Of a stretch of DNA of 43,658 nt, positions 16,586 to 25,010 are shown in pieces. The notes below the pieces were generated by a model. That model ran no database searches, was not told the origin of the DNA, and worked only from the letters and a program-made list of their open reading frames with translations. A program made the translations under genes and the position numbers. How positions within the stretch are numbered: the first letter of the stretch is position 1; each line of letters begins with the position of its first letter. The DNA comes from DASQBT01 sp049578545 (GTDB lineage: Bacteria > Pseudomonadota > Gammaproteobacteria > Burkholderiales > Thiobacillaceae): the NCBI GenBank assembly GCA_049578545.1, contig JBAUMF010000031.1, positions 1-43,658 of the forward strand, written 5' to 3'.

Positions 16586-16605
16586 GGCTTTGGTTTCCCA
16601 AAGCC
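16586..16605 (-). other. Perfect hairpin with GAAA tetraloop upstream of acpP
   Basis: GGCTTTGG-GAAA-CCAAAGCC on the minus strand forms an 8-bp perfect stem closed by a GNRA tetraloop. It lies in the fabG-acpP gap about 25 nt before the acpP start. No T-run follows, so it is more likely an mRNA processing or stability element than a terminator. Confidence 0.65.
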
Positions 16606-16610
16606 GGCTA

Positions 16611-16637
16611 ATTTTACCAAACTTGAACCCAACTCAA
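16611..16637 (-). promoter_or_regulatory. Candidate promoter for acpP
   Basis: TAAAAT (16616-16611) lies 15 bp behind TTGAGT (16637-16632), or 19 bp behind TTGATT, on the minus strand. Neither spacing is ideal. The call is supported mainly by the expectation that acpP has its own promoter. Confidence 0.35.
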
Positions 16638-16654
16638 TCAACTTAAGATCAAGT

Positions 16655-17395
16655 TCAGACCATATACATGCCGCCATTCACGTGCAGCGTGGCTCCTGAC
16701 ACATAATTGGCGCGTTCGGACGCCAGAAAGCCAACGGCATGCGCAATATCTGCCGCGGCCCCCAAGCGGCCCAGCGGAATGTGCAATAACAGAGCTTGCC
16801 GCTGAGCCTCAGGCAGAGCACTAGTCATGTCTGTATCGATAAAACCGGGGGCAACGCAGTTGACGGTGATATTGCGGCTGCCCACTTCGCGTGCCAGTGA
16901 TTTGGTGAAGCCGATGATCCCCGCTTTGGCCGCACTATAGTTGGTCTGGCCAGCGTTACCCATCGCACCGACCACCGAACCAATGGATATGATGCGGCCC
17001 CAACGGGCCTTCATCATGGCGCGCAATACCGATCGCGACAGGCGAAATACGGAGGTAAGGTTGGTGGCCAAAATTTCATCCCACTCCTCGTCCTTCATTC
17101 GCATCAACAGATTGTCACGCGTAATGCCCGCATTGTTTACCAGAATGGCGACGTCACCAAATTCCTTGGCAATGCGCGCGATGACGGCATCGACTTCGGA
17201 TGCATCAGTGACGTTGAGCTTCATTCCAGCACCTTTGGCTCCAGCATCCTTGAGATAGGTCGAAATTGCATGAGCGCCCTTGTCCGACGTGGCGGTGCCG
17301 ATGACCATCGCGTTCATTCCGGCCAGTTCAAGCGCGCACGCCTGACCGATACCCCTGCTGGCACCGGTTACCAGCGCGACTTTTCCATCCAGCAT
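16655..17395 (-). CDS. fabG: 3-oxoacyl-ACP reductase
   Basis: An NADPH-dependent short-chain dehydrogenase that reduces beta-ketoacyl-ACP. The 246-residue protein has the cofactor glycine motif TGASRGIG at residues 10-17 and NNAGIT near residue 87. The catalytic Ser is in ISIGSVVGAMGN and the Tyr/Lys pair in TNYSAAKAG, with NCVAPGFIDTDM after it. It follows fabD after 17 bp and precedes acpP. Confidence 0.98.
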   Translation of the reverse strand: MLDGKVALVTGASRGIGQACALELAGMNAMVIGTATSDKGAHAISTYLKDAGAKGAGMKLNVTDASEVDAVIARIAKEFGDVAILVNNAGITRDNLLMRMKDEEWDEILATNLTSVFRLSRSVLRAMMKARWGRIISIGSVVGAMGNAGQTNYSAAKAGIIGFTKSLAREVGSRNITVNCVAPGFIDTDMTSALPEAQRQALLLHIPLGRLGAAADIAHAVGFLASERANYVSGATLHVNGGMYMV

Positions 17396-17412
17396 GTGTT
17401 CTCTATCCCCGA

Positions 17413-18333
17413 TTATGATTTGGCTTCTTCCAGCGATGCTTCATCTGTAATTGCCAAGGTCGACAGGCTGTTGTCGATCCGCTTGTTCAGTCCAGCCAGC
17501 ACCCTGCCCGGACCACACTCGACAAAGCGGTCAGCGCCTCGATTCTTCAGCGCCACAATTGTTTGTACCCAGCGCACTGGAGAAAATAACTGACGCACCA
17601 GGGCGCTTTTGATTTTCTCCGGATCGGCATAGTCTGCAACATCGGCATTTTGCAGCACCGGAATCTGCGGCGAGTCAATCGGTACCTGAGCGAGATATGT
17701 GCTCAATTCTTCGGCGGCTGGTTTCATCAAGCTGGAATGTGATGGCACGGATACTGGTAGCGCCAGTGCACGTTTTGCCCCCTTTTCCCTTGCAAGGGCC
17801 ATACCCCGTTCCACGGCCCCCTTGTTTCCTGCGATCACCACCTGCCCTGGAGAATTAAGGTTCACTGCTTCCAATACCTCATTCCCGGCGGCTTCCAAGC
17901 AAACAGCGCTGACAGTATCATCATCCAGCCCAAGTATGGCGGCCATCGCGCCAACTCCTTCTGGAACCGCTGACCGCATGGCCTCGGCACGAAATCGAAC
18001 AAGCTTTATTGCGTCCTCAAGCGAAAGTGCATTTGCAGCAACCAACGCCGTGTATTCACCCAGGCTGTGACCCGCCATGAGCGCAGGCGCCTTGCCCCCT
18101 GAAGCAAGAAAAGCGCGATAGGTGGCGACTCCCGCAGCCAACATGACAGGCTGGGTGTTAATGGTAAGGTTAATTTCCTCTGCTGGGCCTTCTCTTGCCA
18201 ATTTCCACAAATCCTGCCCTAACGCTAGGGAAGCCTCCTCAAAGGTCGATTTGATTTCGGGACGAGCGGCAAGACCGGCCATCATGCCTACAGATTGTGA
18301 CCCCTGTCCGGGAAAAAGAAATGCTGTACTCAC
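17413..18333 (-). CDS. fabD: Malonyl-CoA:ACP transacylase
   Basis: Transfers malonyl from CoA to ACP. The 306-residue protein has FPGQGSQSVGM at the N-terminus, the nucleophile Ser in AGHSLGEYTAL near residue 91, an acyl-binding Arg region RAEAMRSAVPEG near residue 117 and the catalytic His in VSVPSHSSLMKPAAE near residue 200. It is 12 bp downstream of fabH and 17 bp upstream of fabG. Confidence 0.98.
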   Translation of the reverse strand: MSTAFLFPGQGSQSVGMMAGLAARPEIKSTFEEASLALGQDLWKLAREGPAEEINLTINTQPVMLAAGVATYRAFLASGGKAPALMAGHSLGEYTALVAANALSLEDAIKLVRFRAEAMRSAVPEGVGAMAAILGLDDDTVSAVCLEAAGNEVLEAVNLNSPGQVVIAGNKGAVERGMALAREKGAKRALALPVSVPSHSSLMKPAAEELSTYLAQVPIDSPQIPVLQNADVADYADPEKIKSALVRQLFSPVRWVQTIVALKNRGADRFVECGPGRVLAGLNKRIDNSLSTLAITDEASLEEAKS

Positions 18334-18345
18334 GTGCCTGTCTTT

Positions 18346-19305
18346 TCAATAAGTCACCAGGGCAGAGCCCCAGGTAAAACCACCGCCAAATGCTTCCATC
18401 AATAACGTATGTCCGCGTCGGATGCGGCCGTCTCGCACTGCCGTGTCCAGCGCGAGGGGAATGGATGCGGCAGAGGTATTGCCGTGTCGGTCGACAGTGA
18501 CAACCACACGCTCCATCGGTAGTCCCAGCTTCTTGCCCGTAGCCTGGATGATCCGAATATTGGCCTGGTGCGGTACCAGCCAGTCGATCGCCGATTTATC
18601 CATCCCATTGGCGGCTAGGGTTTCGTCTACAATCGCATCCAGTGTGTTGACGGCCATTTTAAAAACGGCATTTCCCTGCATGCGCATGGCCGCCTTTACG
18701 CCGTTGCTCATTGAAGGCCCGCCGTCGACGTACAACAAGTCCTGATAACGTCCGTCTGCATGGATGTGTGTGGAAATGATTCCCGGCTTTTCGCTTGCAG
18801 ACAGGACAACTGCGCCTGCTCCGTCGCCCCATAAAATGCAATTGGTGCGATCAGTGTAATCCGTAATCCTTGAGAGCGTTTCTGCCCCGATTACCAGCAC
18901 TGTGCGGGCCTGTCCTGCTTTGATGAAGTTGTTCGCAGTTGCCAGCCCATAGACGAACCCACTGCACACTGCCTGGAGATCGAACGCCGGCCCGGTATTT
19001 GCAACCCCCAGTTTCGCTTGGACGATACAGGCGGTACTGGGAAAGACACGGTCTGGCGTGGTCGTCGCCACGATTACCAAATCCACATTGGCCGGAACCA
19101 CATCCGATGCTTCGAGTGCCTTTCTGGCCGCCGCCACAGCAAGATCGCTGGTTAGTTCTCCCTCGGCAGCGCGACGACGTTCACGAATGCCTGTGCGATC
19201 AACGATCCACTGCTCGGACGTATCCACCAGTTTCTCGAAATCTGTATTGGACATGATTCGTTCAGGCAGATAGCTGCCAGTGCCCAAGATGCGCGCGTAA
19301 ATCAC
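18346..19305 (-). CDS. fabH: 3-oxoacyl-ACP synthase III (KAS III)
   Basis: Starts fatty-acid synthesis by condensing acetyl-CoA with malonyl-ACP. The 319-residue protein has catalytic Cys in LQAVCSGFVYGL near residue 112, His in VPHQANIRII near residue 247 and Asn in DRHGNTSAASIP near residue 277. Its start overlaps the plsX stop by 4 nt. Confidence 0.98.
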   Translation of the reverse strand: MIYARILGTGSYLPERIMSNTDFEKLVDTSEQWIVDRTGIRERRRAAEGELTSDLAVAAARKALEASDVVPANVDLVIVATTTPDRVFPSTACIVQAKLGVANTGPAFDLQAVCSGFVYGLATANNFIKAGQARTVLVIGAETLSRITDYTDRTNCILWGDGAGAVVLSASEKPGIISTHIHADGRYQDLLYVDGGPSMSNGVKAAMRMQGNAVFKMAVNTLDAIVDETLAANGMDKSAIDWLVPHQANIRIIQATGKKLGLPMERVVVTVDRHGNTSAASIPLALDTAVRDGRIRRGHTLLMEAFGGGFTWGSALVTY

Positions 19306-20345
19306 GCGGTTGCCTTATTGACCATAGGGTTCGCAGGTGGATGCAGAATCTGCATTTGTTCAGTAATACGCTTCAATACGTTGTTCCGCACCTCTTCGAT
19401 GGCGGTTTCAAGCGCATGTTCAAATGAAAATCGGTCTGCCGAGCCATGGCTTTTTACGACCACGCCGCGCAAACCCAGCAGCGTTGCCCCGTTGTAGCGT
19501 CGAGGATCCACTCGCTTCTTGAAAGCGCGCATAACCGGCAACGCAATCGCACCTGCCAACTTGGTGAAGAAGTTTCGTCTGAATTCCTGCCGCAGCAATG
19601 TCGAAATCATATTTGCCAGACCTTCGGACGTCTTTAGCGCAACATTACCGACAAATCCGTCACTCACCACAACATCAGTGGTTCCCTTGAAGATGTCGTC
19701 GCCTTCCACGTTGCCATAAAAATTGAGGTTGCTGCTTCGCATCAAGTCTGAGGCCTGCTTGACCATCTCATTGCCCTTTATGTCTTCCTGACCGATGTTG
19801 AGCAAACCTACGGTTGGATTGGGCTTGCGTTCAAGGGCAGACACCAGCATCGAACCCATGATGCCAAACTGAAGCAGATGCTCTGCGGTGCAATCCACAT
19901 TGGCGCCAAGATCAAGCATCAGCACATGGCCATTTAATGTCGGCATGGTTGTAGCAATGGCGGGACGGTCAATCCCCGGGAGCGTCTTCAGCACAAACCG
20001 GGCAGTCGCCATAAGCGCGCCAGTGTTACCGGCGGAAACGCAGGCATCGGCCTCACCAGATTTGACCAGATCGATGGCCACTCGCATGGAGGAATCTTTC
20101 TTGAAACGCAGGGCCTGAGCCGGAGGCTCATCCATCGACACAACCTCGGAAGTATGTCGGATGCGCAATCGCGGGCCGATTTTACGCCGGCGCGACTTGA
20201 GTTCGGCCTCAATGGCGCCTGTCGAGCCGACCAGGATGATATTCAATCCATCGGTTCGATCCAGGCACTTGAGCGCAGCGGGAACGGTCACATGAGGACC
20301 GTAATCGCCGCCCATCGCATCAACCGCGACTGTAATTTCTTTCAT
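19302..20345 (-). CDS. plsX: Phosphate acyltransferase PlsX
   Basis: Makes acyl-phosphate from acyl-ACP for phospholipid synthesis. The 347-residue protein starts ITVAVDAMGGDYGP and has VSAGNTGALMA near residue 103, LGANVDCTAEHL near residue 145 and VVSDGFVGNVALKTSEG near residue 228. It is 30 bp behind rpmF and overlaps fabH by 4 nt. This rpmF-plsX-fabH order is widely conserved and ties lipid synthesis to ribosome supply. Confidence 0.98.
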   Translation of the reverse strand: MKEITVAVDAMGGDYGPHVTVPAALKCLDRTDGLNIILVGSTGAIEAELKSRRRKIGPRLRIRHTSEVVSMDEPPAQALRFKKDSSMRVAIDLVKSGEADACVSAGNTGALMATARFVLKTLPGIDRPAIATTMPTLNGHVLMLDLGANVDCTAEHLLQFGIMGSMLVSALERKPNPTVGLLNIGQEDIKGNEMVKQASDLMRSSNLNFYGNVEGDDIFKGTTDVVVSDGFVGNVALKTSEGLANMISTLLRQEFRRNFFTKLAGAIALPVMRAFKKRVDPRRYNGATLLGLRGVVVKSHGSADRFSFEHALETAIEEVRNNVLKRITEQMQILHPPANPMVNKATA

Positions 20346-20375
20346 TTGGCAGAGAGAACTCTACCCGCGATGAAT

Positions 20376-20555
20376 CTATTCGCCTTTGCCCCTGGCAACT
20401 TTCTTGCCACGGTAATAGCCTGAAGGGCTGACGTGATGACGCAAATGCACTTCTCCCGTGGTCGGTTCGACCGCCAGTGAAGGATTGGTCAGAAAGTCGT
20501 GAGAGCGGTGCATGCCGCGCTTGGACGGGGATTTCTTGTTCTGTTGAACTGCCAT
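20376..20555 (-). CDS. rpmF: 50S ribosomal protein L32
   Basis: A 59-residue basic ribosomal protein, read directly from the sequence because it is short. It begins MAVQQNKKSPSKRGMHRSHD, the L32 signature, and ends KKVARGKGE. It starts 3 bp after the yceD stop with GGAGTGAACC as ribosome site and precedes plsX by 30 bp. Confidence 0.97.
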   Translation of the reverse strand: MAVQQNKKSPSKRGMHRSHDFLTNPSLAVEPTTGEVHLRHHVSPSGYYRGKKVARGKGE

Positions 20556-20558
20556 GGT

Positions 20559-21029
20559 TCACTCCTTTACTAAAACTTGTTCCACTGGGGGATGACAGGC
20601 CCCCGCAGGATGCATGGGGATGACAGGCAGCCCCAGCAGCACTTCGTCTTCAATCAGGGCTGCAAGATCCAGCATGTGCCCCGCCTCAATCGTCTCAACA
20701 CTCGGATCCGCCTCAAGAGCTAGTTCTCTTTCAATCTGCTCCAGCCTTTCAGACGACTCGACCGGATAAAAGAATTTGTCCACTTCGATGGTGTGTTCTA
20801 CCGGGCCCAAACATCGCTGACAGGCAATTTCCATGTGACCCTCCAGCTTGCACAACAATCGAACCCGCCCCATCTTGTCCTTGCCGCCTTCGATGCGATA
20901 ATGGAGCAAGGCGCCAGGATCCAGTGTTTCCTGCGCCAAGCGTTCGAAGCTCCCAATGGGTTCGCTCCCTTGCCAAATTTGTTTGGCCGCAGCGAAGTGC
21001 ACGGGGTTTACGCTTAAGCGTTGAAACAT
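20559..21029 (-). CDS. yceD: YceD/DUF177 family protein (23S rRNA accumulation protein)
   Basis: A DUF177 protein of about 156 residues, normally encoded just before rpmF and in E. coli linked to 23S rRNA accumulation. It shows the central CQRCLGPVEHTIEV motif and the C-terminal acidic segment LAALIEDEVLLGLPVIPMHP. Two starts are possible: ATG at 21035 or ATG at 21029 (MFQRLSVNPV). A near-consensus promoter places transcription start at about 21032, so 21029 is preferred; the mRNA would be almost leaderless. It heads the rpmF-plsX-fab operon. Confidence 0.92.
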   Translation of the reverse strand: MFQRLSVNPVHFAAAKQIWQGSEPIGSFERLAQETLDPGALLHYRIEGGKDKMGRVRLLCKLEGHMEIACQRCLGPVEHTIEVDKFFYPVESSERLEQIERELALEADPSVETIEAGHMLDLAALIEDEVLLGLPVIPMHPAGACHPPVEQVLVKE

Positions 21030-21048
21030 AAGCATTCAATATTATGAT
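21021..21048 (+). promoter_or_regulatory. Candidate promoter of pycA, interleaved with the yceD promoter
   Basis: TTGAAA (21021-21026) and TATGAT (21043-21048) are 16 bp apart on the plus strand. The -10 box overlaps the yceD -10 box (21039-21044) on the other strand, so the two promoters could not easily be occupied together. The predicted start is about 21055. Confidence 0.55.
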
Positions 21049-21067
21049 TTTCTGGAATTTTTGTCAA
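21039..21067 (-). promoter_or_regulatory. Sigma-70 promoter of the yceD-rpmF-plsX-fab operon
   Basis: TTGACA (21067-21062) and TAATAT (21044-21039) are separated by exactly 17 bp on the minus strand. The expected start point is about 21032, within or just before the yceD start codon. This is the best sigma-70 match noticed in the window. Confidence 0.82.
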
Positions 21068-21081
21068 AACATGGACCGGGC

Positions 21082-22500
21082 GTGATAAAGAAAATCCTCG
21101 TCGCCAACCGTGGTGAAATTGCAGTACGCATCGTACGTGCCTGTGCTGAAATGGGCATCGAGTCCGTCGCCATATACACGGATGCCGACCGTCATGCTCT
21201 GCATGTCAAAAAGGCCGACGAGTCCTACCATATCGGTAAGGACCCGGTGCTGGGCTATCTGAGCGCCGTCCATATCGTGAACCTTGCCGTTGCGTCGGGT
21301 TGCGATGCCCTCCATCCCGGTTACGGCTTTTTGTCCGAAAACCCCGTGCTGGCAGAAACCTGCGCCCGCCGGGGCATCAAGTTCATCGGCCCGACTCCCC
21401 ACGTCATCCGCAGAATGGGCGACAAGATCCTGGCCCGACAGGCCATGATTCATGCCGGCATACCAGTGATTCCCGGCTCCGACCATAACCTGGGATCGGT
21501 CGATGAGGCACGCGGCCTGGCCGCGGCAATAGGCTATCCGGTCATGCTCAAGGCCACCAATGGCGGCGGCGGCCGCGGGATCCGTCGTTGCGACAATGAG
21601 GAAGAGCTTCTGCGTAATTACGACCGCGTAGTTTCCGAAGCGAGCAAGGCCTTTGGCAAGCCGGAGGTATTCATCGAGAAATGCGTGGTCAACCCCAAAC
21701 ATATCGAGGTACAGATACTGGCGGACAGCAAGGGTAACACCATTCATTTGTTTGAACGCGATTGCTCCATCCAGCGCCGCAACCAGAAGCTGATCGAGAT
21801 TGCTCCTTCGCCCCAACTGAGCGATGCACAGCGCCAATACATTGGCAAGCTGGCCGTACGAGCCGCCAAGGCGGTTAATTACGAGAACGCCGGCACGGTT
21901 GAATTCCTGCTCGATCAGGACAACCAGTTCTATTTCATGGAAATGAACACACGCCTGCAGGTTGAGCACACCATCACCGAGTCAATCACCGGCGTGGACA
22001 TCGTTCAAGAACAAATTCGCATTACCGACGGTTTGCCACTGCAATACCTACAGACAGATGTTAGTTACCGCGGCTATGCGATTGAGTTTCGCATCAACGC
22101 AGAAGATCCCAAGAATGATTTTCTGCCCAGTTTTGGCCGGATTACCCGGTATTACTCACCCGGAGGACCGGGCGTGCGGACCGACGCCGCCATGTATACG
22201 GGTTATGTCATCCCTCCGTACTTCGATTCCATGTGTGCCAAACTAACCGTGTGGAATCTGAAATGGGAATCCGTGATCGAACGCGGAAGGCGTGCCCTGT
22301 CGGACATGGTGGTATACGGTGTCAAGACCACAATTCCCTATTATCAGGAAATTCTCAAGCACCCGGATTTTCGCAGCGGTCATTTCAATACCGGATTTGT
22401 GGACGCGCATCCTGAACTGACCAATTATGTTGAAAGCAAGCCTCCGGAAGTGCTGGCGGCTGCTATCGCCGCTGCCATTGCAGCGAATCAAGGGCTCTAG
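21082..22500 (+). CDS. pycA: Pyruvate carboxylase subunit A (biotin carboxylase)
   Basis: ATP-dependent biotin carboxylase of about 472 residues that carboxylates the biotin carried by the partner subunit. It has KKILVANRGEIAVRIVRAC at the N-terminus, HPGYGFLSEN near residue 75 and the ATP-grasp glycine loop KATNGGGGRGIR near residue 160. It also has the catalytic region EMNTRLQVEHTITESITGVD near residue 290. The GTG at 21082 is preferred because it aligns with the usual MIKKILVANRGE start; an in-frame TTG at 21061 overlaps the yceD -35 box. Acetyl-CoA carboxylase AccC is the close alternative. The next gene, a carboxyltransferase-biotin protein, favours pyruvate carboxylase. Confidence 0.9.
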   Translation: MIKKILVANRGEIAVRIVRACAEMGIESVAIYTDADRHALHVKKADESYHIGKDPVLGYLSAVHIVNLAVASGCDALHPGYGFLSENPVLAETCARRGIKFIGPTPHVIRRMGDKILARQAMIHAGIPVIPGSDHNLGSVDEARGLAAAIGYPVMLKATNGGGGRGIRRCDNEEELLRNYDRVVSEASKAFGKPEVFIEKCVVNPKHIEVQILADSKGNTIHLFERDCSIQRRNQKLIEIAPSPQLSDAQRQYIGKLAVRAAKAVNYENAGTVEFLLDQDNQFYFMEMNTRLQVEHTITESITGVDIVQEQIRITDGLPLQYLQTDVSYRGYAIEFRINAEDPKNDFLPSFGRITRYYSPGGPGVRTDAAMYTGYVIPPYFDSMCAKLTVWNLKWESVIERGRRALSDMVVYGVKTTIPYYQEILKHPDFRSGHFNTGFVDAHPELTNYVESKPPEVLAAAIAAAIAANQGL

Positions 22501-22509
22501 GAACGCCAT

Positions 22510-24366
22510 ATGATGAAGAAAGTATTTATTACCGATCTGGTTTTGCGTGACGGCCATCAGTCACTGATCGCCACCCGTTTGCGGACGCAGGACATGCTGC
22601 CCGTATGCCCCAAACTGGATTCAGTCGGCTTCTGGTCGCTCGAAGCCTGGGGTGGCGCAACCTTCGATGCCTGTGTGCGTTTCTTGAAAGAAGACCCGTG
22701 GGAACGTCTGCGCAAACTGCGCAAGGCGCTACCCAACACGCGCATCCAAATGTTACTCAGGGGTCAGAACCTGCTTGGCTACCGGCATTATGCCGACGAT
22801 GTCGTCCGGGCATTTGTGAAAAAATCAGCGGACAACGGCGTCGACGTGTTCCGTGTGTTTGATGCCATGAATGACCTGCGCAACATGCGCGTATCGCTTG
22901 ACGCCGTAAAGAAAGCGGGCAAGCACGCGGAAGGTGCCATTTGCTATACAACCAGCCCGGTTCATGACATCCCGCATTTTGTTGAACTGGCAGAAGGGCT
23001 AGCTGGAATGGGTTGCGACACCATCGCCATCAAGGATATGGCTGGCCTGCTTACACCTTACGCTACGTTTGAACTGGTCAAATCCATTCGCGAAACGACC
23101 GGGCTTCCTGTTCATACCCACAGCCATGCCACTTCCGGTCTAGCGGCCATGGTTCACTTGAAAGCGGTCGAGGCCGGCGCCGCTATTGTCGATACTTGTC
23201 TCGGTGCCTTTGCTGAAGGCGCAAGCCATCCGACGACACAAAGTTTTGTCGCTGCCCTGCGGGGCACAGAGTACGACACCGGACTGTCCCTGCCATTACT
23301 TGAAGAAATCTCCGCCTACTTCAAGGACATCCGCAAGAAATACTGGCAGTTCGAAAGCGACTTCACCGATGTGGATACGCGCGTGCTGATCAATCAGGTA
23401 CCCGGCGGGATGATTTCCAATCTCGCCAACCAGCTCAAGGAACAAGGTGCACTGGACAAGATGGATCAGGTGCTCGATGAAATTCCGCTGGTCCGCCAGG
23501 ATCTGGGTTATCCCCCGCTGGTTACACCAACCTCACAGATCGTCGGAACCCAGGCAGTGCTGAATGTCCTGACAGGTAGCCGTTACAAGAGCATTACCAA
23601 CGAAGTGAAACTGTATTTGCAGGGCCGCTATGGCACGACTCCCGGCGCGGTAAATGACGAAGTCCGCAAACTGGCCATTGGCAATATGGAAGTCATGACT
23701 GGCCGCCCTGCTGACCTTATTCCTGACGAACTCGATAGACTGCGCGGTGAGTCAGACGGATTGAGCAAATCCGATGAGGATGTTCTGACATACGCCATGT
23801 TCCCCGATCTCGGACGCACTTTCCTCCAGGAACGTGCTGCAGGCGCATTAAAACCCGAACCGCTACTGCCGCCCGAAGCAAAGGGCCAGTCGTCATCCAG
23901 CGTATTTGCTCCAGATGAATTCCGCATAACACTGCATGGTGAAACCTATCACATCAAGCTGACAGGCAGCGGCAAAACCTCCGAAACCCCACGCCCCTTC
24001 TTTGTTACCGTTGATGGCGTGTCTGAAGAAGTGTTGCTGGAAGCACTTAATGAGATTGAGGTTTCACCGGGATCTGCCTCCACTGCGGCCAAATCCAATG
24101 GTGTAAATAAGGCGGCGAAAGCGGGCCAAAAACCCAAGGCCACCCACAAGGGCCACGTCACTGCCGCGATGCCGGGCACAATCGTCGATGTCCTGGTAAA
24201 AGCAGGACAAAACGTCCAGGCCGGCGATCCAGTGCTGGTAATCGAAGCAATGAAAATGGAAAATGAAGTTCAGGCACCCGTCAACGGCACAATCATCAAT
24301 ATCTTTGCCACCAAGGGCGAAGCCGTCACGCCGGATATGGCCCTAATTGAAATTCAGCCTCAATGA
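22510..24366 (+). CDS. pycB: Pyruvate carboxylase subunit B (carboxyltransferase plus biotin carrier)
   Basis: A 618-residue protein. The HMGL-type carboxyltransferase TIM barrel (TDLVLRDGHQSLIATRLR, FRVFDAMNDLRN, THSHATSGLAAM) is followed by a conserved PYC/OADA domain and an Ala/Lys-rich linker. A C-terminal biotinyl domain carries the biotinylated Lys in VIEAMKMENEV. With pycA it should make oxaloacetate from pyruvate, bicarbonate and ATP. The same fold serves the alpha subunit of sodium-pumping oxaloacetate decarboxylase, but no beta or gamma membrane subunits are nearby. It starts 9 bp after pycA behind AGGAACG and overlaps maf (ATGA). Confidence 0.92.
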   Translation: MMKKVFITDLVLRDGHQSLIATRLRTQDMLPVCPKLDSVGFWSLEAWGGATFDACVRFLKEDPWERLRKLRKALPNTRIQMLLRGQNLLGYRHYADDVVRAFVKKSADNGVDVFRVFDAMNDLRNMRVSLDAVKKAGKHAEGAICYTTSPVHDIPHFVELAEGLAGMGCDTIAIKDMAGLLTPYATFELVKSIRETTGLPVHTHSHATSGLAAMVHLKAVEAGAAIVDTCLGAFAEGASHPTTQSFVAALRGTEYDTGLSLPLLEEISAYFKDIRKKYWQFESDFTDVDTRVLINQVPGGMISNLANQLKEQGALDKMDQVLDEIPLVRQDLGYPPLVTPTSQIVGTQAVLNVLTGSRYKSITNEVKLYLQGRYGTTPGAVNDEVRKLAIGNMEVMTGRPADLIPDELDRLRGESDGLSKSDEDVLTYAMFPDLGRTFLQERAAGALKPEPLLPPEAKGQSSSSVFAPDEFRITLHGETYHIKLTGSGKTSETPRPFFVTVDGVSEEVLLEALNEIEVSPGSASTAAKSNGVNKAAKAGQKPKATHKGHVTAAMPGTIVDVLVKAGQNVQAGDPVLVIEAMKMENEVQAPVNGTIINIFATKGEAVTPDMALIEIQPQ

Positions 24367-24968
24367 GGCTGATCCTCGCGTCAACGTCTCGCTATAGACG
24401 CGAATTGCTTACACGCTTGCACCTTCCGTTCGAGGTCGTATCGCCAAATGTGGGTGAGGCTCCCCTGTCCGGCGAATCACCCGCCCAGACTGCATTGCGC
24501 CTCTCTGCTTTGAAAGCGCAGGCCGTTGCGAATCAATTTCCGGATTCACTCATTATCGGTTCAGACCAGGTCTTGATGCTGGATGCTGACCAACTGGGCA
24601 AGCCAGGCAATTACGAACGGGCTTATGAGCAACTCAAGCGAATGCAGGGAAGAGCCATGGTATTCCACACCGCGCTTACCTTGCTCAACAGCAAAACCGG
24701 ACGAACTCAAACGCGCGACATACCTACTGTTGTGCATATCCGCAGACTTTCCGATGCGCAAATTGAGGCATATCTAAAAAAGGAGGAGCCTTATGATTGT
24801 GCTGGCTCGGCAAAAAGCGAATCGCTTGGCATTGCGCTGATGGAACGCATTGACTGCCCTGACCCGACGGCCCTGATCGGCCTGCCGCTGATGGCCTTGA
24901 CAGAGATGTTAATGAACGAGGGAGTGGATGTACTCGGGCCTTCCCCGCTCCAGCCAGGAAAGGGGTAA
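24363..24968 (+). CDS. maf: Maf-family nucleotide pyrophosphatase, YceF type
   Basis: A house-cleaning nucleotide pyrophosphatase of 201 residues. The N-terminal LILASTSRYRRELL motif, the IIGSDQVL metal site near residue 65 and the segment YDCAGSAKSESLGIAL near residue 143 fit the YceF subgroup, known to act on 7-methyl-GTP. Start and pycB stop overlap by 4 nt (ATGA), so translation is probably coupled to pyruvate carboxylase. The usual neighbour in related genomes is the yceD-rpmF block, which pycAB now separates from it. Confidence 0.92.
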   Translation: MRLILASTSRYRRELLTRLHLPFEVVSPNVGEAPLSGESPAQTALRLSALKAQAVANQFPDSLIIGSDQVLMLDADQLGKPGNYERAYEQLKRMQGRAMVFHTALTLLNSKTGRTQTRDIPTVVHIRRLSDAQIEAYLKKEEPYDCAGSAKSESLGIALMERIDCPDPTALIGLPLMALTEMLMNEGVDVLGPSPLQPGKG

Positions 24969-25010
24969 ATTGGAACGGGCAAACACTCAGCCTCGGGCTT
25001 GCCACGCCGG

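Noticed and set aside
22510..24366. Sodium-pumping oxaloacetate decarboxylase alpha subunit
   Set aside because: The fold is shared, but there are no beta or gamma membrane subunits nearby and a biotin carboxylase is adjacent. Two-subunit pyruvate carboxylase fits better.
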